Positions 1 to 11,333 of a stretch of DNA of 64,000 bases are shown piece after piece. The translations under genes were made by a program, and so were the position numbers. The DNA is from Diphasiastrum complanatum. Taxonomy: Eukaryota > Streptophyta > Lycopodiopsida > Lycopodiales > Lycopodiaceae. Position 1 is the stretch's first letter; the number at the start of each line of letters is the position of its first letter. The notes below the pieces were generated by a model. That model made no database searches and was not told where the DNA came from. It saw nothing but the letters and a program-made list of their open reading frames with translations. The stretch is from the NCBI GenBank assembly GCA_029204225.1, contig CM055092.1, positions 24,512,381-24,576,380 on the forward strand. Direction: 5' to 3'.

Positions 1-1983
<1,983 letters not shown>

Positions 1984-2600
1984 TGACATTTTGAGCTCAC
2001 TATATGATGTGAAGGACGTAACTACTAAGTTACATCTACGAAAGAAATTCTTCACATTCAAAATGTCTACTGGTGATTCTCTTCATATACACATTAACCA
2101 GATTAAGAATCTCTTGCAACAGATGGCCGCTGTCGGATCAGTCATATACGATCAAGATGCAATTATGACATTGCTTTCAAGCTTGCTTTCTACATATATG
2201 AAAACTGGGTGATAATCATATCGATACACACAATTCCTACACGACTTACAGCATGAAGAAATGTGTTGATCTTGGTGACAATAGTACTCACACTATTGAA
2301 GGTGAAGGTACTATAAGATTGCAATTCCAGCATGATCAATTCAAATTACTATTAAAAGTCTTATATGTTTCTAAACTCTCTACAAATCTGTTATCAGTAA
2401 GTAGAATTACAGATTTAGGTCATAAGGTAAAATTTGAATTTGATCAATGCAAAATTATTGATAGGAGTGATAAGATCCTTGCACTCAAGAAGAGGCAGAG
2501 TTACTTATAGAGATTGGCACATTGTTATTCTGAGTCTAGTCAAGCCCTAAAACCTCTGTTCTATTCACTAAAGTCTGAAGGATTTCAGATCATTGTGATC
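1984..2600 (+). pseudogene. CopB copia retrotransposon remnant, gag and protease-end fragments
   Basis: Frame fragments match copia polyproteins. A UBN2-type gag piece (SLYDVKDVTTKLHLRKKFF, through SSLLSTYMKTG) ends at a stop near 2212. After a deletion of about 330 bp relative to the copy at 20403-21790, a protease-tail/GAG-pre-integrase lead-in (NLLSVSRITDLGHKVKFEF) runs to about 2510. The gag zinc knuckle and protease active site are lost in this copy by that deletion. The open frame begins at 1922 inside antisense R sequence, so R supplies an ATG to a gag fragment; the same fused frame exists at 21568-21858. No LTR of its own is visible. It is a fragment with no plausible activity. Confidence 0.8.
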
Positions 2601-3221
2601 CAATCCACTTAAATGATCTTTGGTTAGAAAGTGAAATACACCACCAATCTCACAAACGTAGAAAAATCAGCATCTACACACAAAATGAGATGCAAACACA
2701 AATAGAACTCAATGAAACTTGAATGAAATGATAAAGTATTGTTGTTGTATCTATGCAAAACTAGCGAGCTACTGTATTTCACATGTGAAACCAAAAATAG
2801 CAATAACTGACCATTCTCCACATAGAATTTTAAGCAATCACCAAGATAGTGCACCAATGAATAGTAGAACCCAAGAGAGCCATGTATAAGCATGAAATGA
2901 GATAGAGAAGAGAGAATATAGCTCTCTCCACGAGTTACGTTCTTTTATAACAGGTCCAAACCCTATTTGGTCACTTGGCTCTGCCTCCAAAATGTAAACC
3001 TACTATTTTTGAGTCTAGTTTCAATATACCCAATTATTCAACTTTGAATCTACTCAAACTCGCATTCTAACTTTCCCATACTTTCAAAAGGTGTTTATTC
3101 AAATGACAATTAGACTAATGAACTTTCAAAAGTCAATCTCTAAGTCTAAAACAAGTTTTGGCCTCAATATGCCAAATATGGAAATATAGCAAATATCATG
3201 AAACTAGTTGAATCTTTCACA
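2600..3221 (-). repeat. CopA long terminal repeat (3' LTR)
   Basis: On the minus strand a polypurine tract AAGAGGGAG (3222-3230) is followed by TGTGAAAGATTCAACTAG, the start of a block repeated at 19835-20402(+) and, as a fragment, at 50505-50742(-). The block holds a TATA-like element. The inner end near 2600 is fused to CopB and is approximate. The LTR start is well supported by the polypurine tract plus TG; the LTR end is not seen. Confidence 0.75.
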
Positions 3222-5010
3222 CTCCCTCTTCAACTAGTTTTAGCATACAGTTTGATAGCACTCCAAGTGAAGTCCTATGCTTCATGAACAAGTCCTTTCC
3301 CAATGCTTTGCTGAAGATATTAGCAACACATTCCCTTGAAGACAGATGTTGAAGCTCCACCTCCTTTGCAATGACTTGCTCCCTCACAAAGTGTTGTTGC
3401 ACCTCAATATGCTTGCTCCTAGCATAGTTTTTGATGATAGAACTTTGATCCACCATAAGAATGATCTTTTTCCCAAGAATAGATCTTTCAATGATTATTT
3501 AATGCTCAGAATAGAAACAACCATAATTGATATAGAGAATAATGTCCACTTGGATGCTTCACTATTTCTTACATTAATTTTACATGTAAAAATGTGACTA
3601 GAACATGAAGAATCAAATAGGATGTAAATGAAATTATTCCACCATGCTATCAACCTTGAACTCTATGGAAAAATTACAGCAAACAAGCAATAAATGTGAG
3701 TGATCAACTTTTGCTTGCATGTTTCCTCCTCCTTTGCTCTTTATTATCTTGTATCCACCATGATACTCCACAAGTGAGCCTCTGTCTCCATCTTGCCATA
3801 AGATGCCATCAAGCCTTGATGACTTGGACATGAATGAGTGACATAATGAACCTCCAATAGCTTCATTTCCATCAGCAAAACCAGCCAAGAATTCTAGTAC
3901 AAATCCAACATCAAAACAATGCGCACCAATGTAGCTAGTTACACCATATATATATTGCAAATCTACACACATCCACATGAAATTGCTCAAACATGAGATA
4001 GAAAAAGTAAAGCAAACTTGAAAAACACTTCCTTGCTACTCCTTTACCTTACTTGAGTCTTCAATATGCTGTAAAATCAGATCCATAACACCTTTGCCAA
4101 TTACCTCTCCTTTGATGCTCTTGACTAGTTCCAAATTGCCAACTTACCTTTTGACTAGTTGAAGCGCTTTGAGATCAACCTCTTGATCTTCAACTTGACC
4201 ATTAAAGTCATTGAAAAAAATTTGTCTTCCAGATCCAATACTTGATTCTACAGCAAGATAACATCCACCCACTTGCATAGCTCCATGTACACAAGAAGAT
4301 CCTCCAAAAGATCTTTCACTCTTCATAAGAGTTCGATACTCAAGATCCATTGCTTAGATCCACTCCTCTTCTTTCCTTGCTTGATCTACACTTGTAGGCT
4401 CATCCAAAGAGGCAACATAATTTCCAGAAACTACTTGCTTACCCTTTTGATCATATGTGAGCCTTGAAGGTACTTGTCTTTCTCTTGATGTTTTCCTTGG
4501 CTTTTGGCTTGATGAAGGTCCATCATCCTCACCATCAAAAATAGGATCAATTTCATCAACATCAAGAATGTTAGTTCCATCCACACTTCCATCAATCATG
4601 TTTGAAAAAACTTTTGGAATGTTCCCCTCATAAAAAAATGACATCTCTACCAACAATCACCTTGTTAGTAGAAGCAATGTAAACCTTGTAGGCTTTACTC
4701 ACCTCACTATATCCAACAAAAATACCACTTCTTGAATATGGTTCATCCTTGGTCCTATCATCAAGAGTAATGTTGACATAGCATATGCATCCAAAGGTTC
4801 TTAGAAAGTTGACACTTGGCCTCCTCTTGAATAGCATCTCAAAAGGTGTCCTTCCATCCAAAATAGCACTCGGCCACCTATTGCACAAGAAATTGGCACA
4901 CAACAAAGTTTGATCCCAAAATGGTTTTTCGATATTAGCACTTAACATCATAGCTTAAGCACTTTCACATAAAGTCTTATTCTTCCTTTCAACCACTCCA
5001 TTTTGCTGTG
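3222..5010 (-). pseudogene. CopA copia pol remnant with RT region replaced, copy 1
   Basis: Reading on the minus strand from 5010: the integrase C-terminal part (NIEKPFWDQTLLCANFLCNR, RTFGCICYVNITLDDRTK, GIFVGYSEVSKAYKVYI), then the pre-RT spacer (EEEWIQAMDLEYRTLMKSE). At about 4340 copia similarity stops. Instead of reverse transcriptase there is about 0.75 kb beginning RSFGGSSCVHGAMQV that I cannot assign. Copia similarity returns at 3217-3456 with the RNase H tail (YARSKHIEVQQHFVREQVIA, VANIFSKALGKDLF). The polypurine tract and LTR follow. Frames are interrupted by stops and shifts. The same replacement is present at 18030, 23030 and 46951, so it is ancestral to these copies. The integrase catalytic core and everything upstream are missing here. 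Confidence 0.85.
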
Positions 5011-5039
5011 GGGTCCTTGAAGGTACACACATATTGGCG

Positions 5040-5840
5040 ATCACGGGTGATGGAAGTGCGAGGTGGTGCCAGTTGGAAGCCATTGGGCAAGATAGCGGAC
5101 TTGCATTGGACGAGCTATGTGTGGTACATGCAAAAGGATGAAAAACGGGTCAATAATCACACTTTGGATGCTCTTGGTGAGTGGTGAGTGGTGAGTGTGA
5201 TGATTTTGGGGTTTTACAGTCGGTAAGTCAATTCTGATCAAGTCATTGTAGTTGTGGAGTAGTATATCAGGTTTGTCATCGTAGAGATACAGCTCAACTG
5301 CCAGTTTGGGTAAGTCAAGTCAATTTGCCATATCAGTATTGCATCAAGGATGCAGATTCCAGCGATGACAGGCTATAGATCGTTTGGTTTGGGCCATGGA
5401 AGATCTCACACGTTCACTAGGACGGATATTGGCATGCACCGTTATGTGAGGGACTTGATGGTGTCTTTTGAGTTCACATCTTAGTGTATTCTTAGGGAGT
5501 GGTTTGGAACCATTCACAGGAGCATCTTGGAGCTAGCTTGGGGGAATACAGGTGGGAAATACAGGGTAGATGCCCAAATCTTTGTGATCAGAGATGGCAT
5601 TGAAATACCCAGTAGGGATAACACTACAAGATGACATGGGATGATCATCAGGGGGCAGCTATTTTATACTGGACTTGAGTCATTGGCATAGACAGGACTT
5701 ACAGGTGGGATTCATGATGGAATCAAAACACTACAAACGCAAATGGACAAAGCGTGAAGCTTTGAGAGCCAGCTCTAGGTTGGAGAGTTGATGAAGATCA
5801 CACAGGGTGTGATCGGAGGGCCTTGTCACGGGAATTTAGA
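5040..5840 (+). repeat. U block of the U-R repeat, copy 1
   Basis: A unit of about 0.8 kb that recurs at 17250-18010(-) and, interrupted, at 24180-25400(+). In the other two copies its centre holds an open frame of 89-94 codons (SFGLGHGRSHRF, ILREWFGTIHRSSLELAW, FVIRDGIEI); in this copy that frame is interrupted by a TAG near 5485. I do not recognise the product. The left edge is fused to the CopA integrase at the sequence GGTCCTTGAAGGTACACACA in all three copies, so the CopA-U junction is itself part of the amplified unit. Confidence 0.65.
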
Positions 5841-6576
5841 TCTGAGTCAAAGTTTTATGTGGTTGTGCATTTGCTACGGTAAAACAAAGTAGTCATTTAT
5901 GATGATTGACTTGTCATTGTCTACTAGCTATCTATCTGGTGAGGGTGCAATCTTATGGTGGCAGTGAGATTTCATCAGGTTGAGCCTCAGCTGCTCATTT
6001 ATGTCAACTTTACAGGTTCGTACTTGTAAGTGTCTGATAGGATGTCAGCCTAGCTAGATGGAGGATGTAAGTCTCATGGTGGCAGTGGGATTTCCTCAGT
6101 TTGAGCCATGTCGCTCATGTGGTCCACTTGTGGTCAAGTTGGATTGGGGATGAGTCAGTTGGTCGAGAGTATGGTGGTAGACTCTCTGTATGAGCATTGT
6201 GGTTGCATGACACTTTGTGAGTCAAACCTGGTAATTTGTATATGTTATTATGCAGTGGTGATAAATATTCAAAATTTTCTTTGGCCTTGTTATGAATAGA
6301 TAATTTTTATCGTTATGTGGCTGCTAAAAATGCTTTTGATTCTCCTTTTCTATAGACAGGTTTTGCTTAGGAGCTCTAATCAGAGCAAATCTTCAGGTGA
6401 TGCGAAGCGAATCATTATCACTAAAGGTAGTGATGATACGTACAACACTATGCTTTTTTATCTCAAGATTTATAGAAAGCAAGATGTCACTAATAGTTGC
6501 TAAATCCAATCGTTGTTTATTTCCAATACGACCAAATTTTTTTCGTCTCCTTAACAATGTGCTGAAAATTCATATT

Positions 6577-6937
6577 GCCTTGAAGGTACTTGTCTTTCTC
6601 TTGATGTTCTCCTTGGCTTTTGGCTTGATGAAGGTCCATCATCGTCACCATCAAAAATAAAATCATTTTCATCAACATCAAGAATGTTAGTTCCATCCAC
6701 AGTTCCATCAATCATGTTTGAAATTTTTTTTGGAATGTTCCCCTCATAAAAAATGACATCTCTACCAACAATCACCTTGTTAGTAGAAGGAATGTAAACC
6801 TTGTAGGCTTTACTCACCTCACTATATCCAACAAAAATACCTTTGCTTGAAGATGGATCCTCCTTGGTCCTATAGTCAAGAGTAATGTTGACATAGCATA
6901 TGCATCCAAACGTTCTTAGAAAGTTGACACTTAGACT
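6577..6937 (-). pseudogene. CopA integrase-tail patch inside R copy 2
   Basis: About 360 bp of CopA pol on the minus strand (SVNFLRTFGCICYVNITLDY, GIFVGYSEVSKAYKVYIPST, then GTNILDVDENDFIFDGDDDG) sits where other R copies have about 280 bp including the NKAAIV exon. The R flanks on both sides are otherwise collinear with 32325-33775. There are no LTRs and no obvious target duplication, so this looks like a repair patch or template switch rather than transposition. Confidence 0.8.
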
Positions 6938-7412
6938 AGTCAACTTGCTTTCTTATTATCCAAGAAGGATCCAAGAAGATTGATTTCATAGGAAATTGTT
7001 GCAAGAAAAGCAAACTGTACTTTATGTTAGCTCTCAACATCAATAGGGATCTGAATCATACCTTGTTATCAAATGTTCTTCAAATAGTTATGTTTGTGTT
7101 TCTTTGCTTCGATTCTAGGTAATTGTGAGAAATGGTGAGAATTATTGAGCATGGTGATTCCATTAGGTTTAAGGAGTAAAATTTAGCACTACATGACTCC
7201 TATTGTGTATGTAAGCTAAGTGATAATTAGTTTAAGAAATCCTCAATTATTTGAGAGAGAGAGAGAGCGAGAGATCACATAGTGATTGAAGTCAATTTTA
7301 TTAATTCACATTTTAGATACCTAGCCTAAAAAAAAACCCTAACCTTAAAGATCCTAAATCTTCAATATCTCCCCGCTCTTTCAAATCTTCTCTCCTCTCA
7401 CGTTCTGCAACC

Positions 7413-7455
<43 letters not shown>

Positions 7456-7707
7456 GTCCTCTTAGTCTCTCAATCGCATTAACCTCTCTCTCTTTCTCAT
7501 CGCGTTTGTAACTGGGTTATTGCTTCAGATTACTACTGCCACCTCCCGCCTCTAAAACCCTGATCAATCAATAGCGTGGCAGCATATGTTCTTGATGATC
7601 GTTCAATCCAGCTCCAGAGTGAAGAGAAAATTATTTAGCGATTTGCAAGGAGTGTAGCAGCCGCTCCCCAGCATTTCAATTGTAAGCATCGAAGGCATCT
7701 TTGGTGC

Positions 7708-7709
<2 letters not shown>

Positions 7710-7774
<65 letters not shown>
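7710..7774. repeat. (CT)n microsatellite
   Basis: An uninterrupted CT run of about 65 bp at the outer edge of R copy 2. The homologous site near 33750-33770 has only about 20 bp, so length is variable between copies. Confidence 0.95.
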
Positions 7775-7778
<4 letters not shown>

Positions 7779-8329
7779 GAGCCGGGAAAGCAAATATGAA
7801 TCAGAATAAATCATACGCTTATCTGCAAACAAGATACATTAAAATGAATTAGAGAGTGTGTTTAATTTCCTCCTATCTCATCAAAGCAACCTTTCCCAAT
7901 CCACAAAAAGACACATTCTCCTCTCTCCATCTCTCAACTCCCTCTCTCAAACTCACATTCTTGTCTCTCGATCCATCGCTTGCGCGCACTCTGTGGACAG
8001 TTCGCTTTCCAGAAGTTTCTGAAAGCTCGTGTTCAGTCTCTCTAAAATGCACGTGTTTTCCTTTCATCCTCACTTGAACTGCCTTTCAACTGCCCATCAA
8101 ATACGTGGACCAATAAAATTTTAGAAAACCCATTTTGTCTAACTCGGGTGACATTCTATCTCATATGTTTGCTTCCACGCTAGCTCCAATTTTTCATACT
8201 TCATATCACAGTTAGCTAGTGCTGCTTCATTGTAAGTTTCAACTACAAATACTTTTTCTCAGGCAATCGCAATCCTCTACTTCGATTTTGCCGGTTATCT
8301 CTACGTGAGAGTGAAATTTACGGGCAGCT
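7775..8329 (+). other. Upstream region of AP2-like pseudogene 1
   Basis: This stretch has no convincing gene. The last 180 bp (from about 8145, CATTCTATCTCATATG) is shared with the sequence upstream of AP2-like pseudogene 2 (from 41752), so it was duplicated with that gene and is probably its 5' flank or leader. A CACGTG G-box at 8050-8055 and a CCAAT at 8110-8114 are present but occur by chance at such frequencies; they are noted only as possible promoter remnants. The open frames at 7856-8077(+) and 7873-8073(-) overlap each other and show nothing recognisable. Confidence 0.4.
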
Positions 8330-10496
8330 ATGGCAGGGAGGAGTAAGTATAAAGGTGTTGATCACAGAAAACGAACGGGAAGATGTGAAGCAAATATCTG
8401 GTATGGAAAGAAAATATGTTCCGCCGGATTACATGAATTCTTTGAAAAATAATTATTGTGAGAAATGGATGATATTTGTAAAGCTATTTACAGGTAAAGT
8501 CTCTTAGAACGAAAGTGATCTGTAGCTATGGCCTGAGCAAATTTGATTTGTTTTCAGTAAGATGTAGCATTTTTTATTTTCTTTACAAAGCTGCTTACAT
8601 ATGTTTGAAATGCAACCGGTTTATATGGTTTTTCATTTTCCAATAACAGGAGAAGAAAGGAGAAGAAAAAGCGACAAATGTTTTGGAAGAATGGCTAACC
8701 CAGGACAGCTCTCCATTGGTACGATTTTTGTGACAATGAATTTATGGATTGATACAACCTCATTAAAAAACAAGACCTCGAGGATGCTCGCAAATGACTT
8801 ATTCTTGATGCTAATGAGCGCCACTTTGCTTTGCAGGTGCCTATCATAATGAGATAGCAGTAGCCAGGTTTGTGTGAACTGGTGGCAGTTAACTGATTCT
8901 CAATGACTTTCTGGTTTATGAAATTACCATCCTAAATATCGTTCATAACTCCATTGGTCTGCTAATGTGTTAGAACTATTTTGTGGCTCAGGAATTATGA
9001 TAGGGCAGCAATTAAACTTGGTCACACCGAGAAACTTAACTTCCAACTATGAGTCTTAAATGCCACTAGTATGGTTAGAGTACAAAGTGTCGTCTACATT
9101 TAAAGTCAACTTTATTATATATAGTGGGTTATACAGCTACGTCACATTATAAAGCGCATTGCTCTCCAAATGTTTGAAGAAGGGTCTTTTGATTATAACG
9201 CGTGTTTAATCTTCCATATGTGAGAAATAAAAAGTGACAGTTTGTGGTTCCCTGGTTTGCAGTGGGAGAAATACGATGAAGACGACTTTTTTCATATAGT
9301 TCGGTACATGAGTCGGAAAAACCTTTCTTTGAGTTTTGTAGAAGTTGCAATTCTTCATGAACATTCACCTGAAAAGAAGACTAGTGGTCATGGTAGAAAA
9401 AGGTTGGAAATTTCAAGGCACATATATGTTATTATGCAGTGGTGACCAATAATCAAAATTTCCTTCTACCTTGTTTCGGGTAAAAATGATAATTTGCAAT
9501 GGTTCAGTGGCTTCTAAAAATGTTCTTGATTTTCATTTTCTGCAGACAGCTTTTGCTTCCGAGATCCAATCAGAGTAAATCTTCAGGTCATGCGAAGCGA
9601 ATTGTGTTTACTAAAGGTAGTGTTGATATGTGCAGTGTTTCATTTCAAGATTTATAGATAGCAAGATGTCATTAATAGTTGCCCAAATCTAATCATGTAT
9701 GTTTATTTGAGCTTAATTTCTAGTTGTTTGTTTCCAATAAGAGCAAATTGTCTCCATCTGCTTAACAATGTGCTGAAAACTCATATGTTCTTTTAGCAAC
9801 ACCCAACAAAGCAGCAATAGTACAAGAAGAATGGAAACTTGCTTATAGGGACCTATTTGGACCAGTAGATGATGTTGAGAAAGATGTTCCAACGACCAAA
9901 ACAATCAAGTTCACCTTTCTACATGAGCTTGCAAAATATTCCCTTGGAGGAGCTGGAGATGGTGAGAATTTTAAAAATCCCTTCTAGCCTAAAAGTATTG
10001 ATGCTTAAGATATTAGCCACTTCAATCCATGCTCTTTAAACTGTAATCATGTTTCTAGGCCATATATGTCTAGTCAACTCGCTTTATTATTATCCAAGAA
10101 GGATTGAATATGATTGCTTTCGAATGAAAATGTTGCAGGAAAAGGAAGCTGTACTTCATGCTAGTTCTCAACACCAATATGGTCTAAAGTACTAAGAACT
10201 TACATTCAATAGACTATACAAAACATTACTTGTTTAAATTCAATGTACTACATTCCTGTCCTCACGATGTTGGATTTTTTCTAGAAGCTTGGCAAATCAT
10301 ACCTTGTTATCAAATGCTCATAGCTCTTCAAATAGTTATATTTGTGTTACTTTGCTTCGATTCTAGATAATTGTGAGAAATGGTATTGAGCATGGTGATT
10401 CCATTAGGTTCAAGGAGTAATATTTAGCACTTAGCAGACATGACTCCTATTGTGCATGTATGCTAACAAATTAGTCTAAGAAACTCCAAATTATTT

Positions 10497-10555
<59 letters not shown>

Positions 10556-10655
10556 ACATAATTTATTAGTTGACATTTTAGATACCTTTGATTCAGTTGA
10601 TACACACACACACATACACTAATAAATATATAAATATATATAAACATAGAAAAGT

Positions 10656-10687
<32 letters not shown>

Positions 10688-10738
10688 TCAATTGTACTTC
10701 CCAGGATTGAATCTTGAAAGGAAAGAGCTAAATCCTAA
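8330..10738 (+). pseudogene. AP2/ERF-domain gene, degenerate copy 1
   Basis: Exon-like pieces with matching splice phases spell one AP2 DNA-binding domain. Exon 1 is 8330-8400 (M, then SKYKGVDHRKRTGR, ending at a GT donor). Exon 2 is 8650-8718. Exon 3 is only 31 nt, 8837-8867 (AYHNEIAVA). Exon 4 starts at 8992 (NYDRAAIKLGHTEKLNF). These give the YRG-type and RAYD-type elements of AP2 proteins, a nuclear transcription-factor family. Later pieces are 9262-9360 (EKYDEDDFFHIVRYMSRKN), about 9546-9610 (QLLLPRSNQSKSSG) and 9800-9960 (NKAAIVQEEWKLAYRDLFGP). Lesions: a 10-bp insertion shifts exon 2; 9 bp are lost in exon 4, which then meets a TAA; one extra A near 9940 shifts the last exon; the conserved Trp after TGR is Cys. 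I infer a dead gene copy. Subfamily is uncertain. Confidence 0.75.
10499..10686. repeat. (GA)n and (CA)n microsatellites downstream of AP2-like copy 1
   Basis: GA run at 10499-10552 and CA run at 10657-10686, with TA-rich spacer between. The same order occurs at 43908-44072(+) and, inverted, at 40840-41094, confirming that the whole 3' flank of the AP2-like gene was copied. Confidence 0.95.
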
Positions 10739-11333
10739 TTAAAAATTCCAACCCTATGTAGTGTTGTGTTTTCTTTTCTAGTGTCTCTCTATTTTTCGTT
10801 CTCGATGGTGCAATTATCCTCCAAAGTGCTTCTCGAAGTACTTGATCATCCTTACTAAAGCATCAGAGATAGAGATTTATTCAAATCCATATTGATAGAC
10901 TGTTGATATATTAAAAAATCTAGCAAAAGTTGATTGGGGCATCACACTAGCAGCATCTTGCCACCGGTCATGTTGACAAGCATACACTAGTGAGAGCCCA
11001 ATAGGTATACTTATACCCTCCAAGGCCCATGCACCACTAGTAGTGCACTGTGACACCTCACTGGACACCTCTGCAGTCTATTTGAGCCACATCATCTAGT
11101 TCCCCAATGACTCACTGATAGACCCATACAAATCCACCATCAAGTGTTTAGGCCTACAACCATTAATTATCACCATGTACACATAAGGGCCCTAATTCCC
11201 TTATAGTCACAATTAACTTATGGGTTGTTGGTCTACCGGTCCCTAGCGTGGACATGCTATCCGAGACCAGTCATGGACATGACACAAGTAGTAGCCAAAG
11301 AGATGCTACAAAAAGAAGAGTAACACGTGAAGC
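10739..11333. other. Gene-free junction region with a short D fragment
   Basis: The AP2 3' flank continues into the first 75 bp of repeat D (about 10862-10938) and then stops abruptly. From 10939 to 11333 there is unique-looking sequence leading to the next pseudogene. No coding similarity or RNA gene is visible. Confidence 0.5.

Larger units (their letters stand above)
5841..7774 (+). repeat. Chimeric U-R repeat, copy 2 (R part)
   Basis: Continues directly from U. It contains two related segments of about 35 bp (GGTGGCAGT followed by TTTCCTCAG-like sequence) near 5957 and 6079. At about 6240 it enters the AP2-like gene at TATGTTATTATGCAGTGGTGA and follows that gene through the QLLLRSSNQS-like exon (6360-6430). 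The next exon (the NKAAIV exon) is missing because a CopA piece (6577-6937) replaced it. Beyond 6940 the repeat resumes to a CT-rich stretch (7420-7450) and a long (CT)n at 7710-7774. It is the mirror partner of the block at 1-1983. Confidence 0.7.

Noticed and set aside
5841-7774. R as a Helitron
   Set aside because: Helitrons capture gene fragments, but I could not find a TC start, CTRR end with hairpin, or an AT target site at consistent block edges. Not excluded, just unsupported.
7856-8077. Short frame upstream of the AP2-like copy as a separate gene
   Set aside because: Low-complexity CT-rich sequence with an equally long antisense frame, and no match in the second copy.
8330-10738. 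AP2-like copy 1 as a working gene
   Set aside because: A 10-bp insertion, a 9-bp deletion with a stop, and a single-base insertion break the coding exons.
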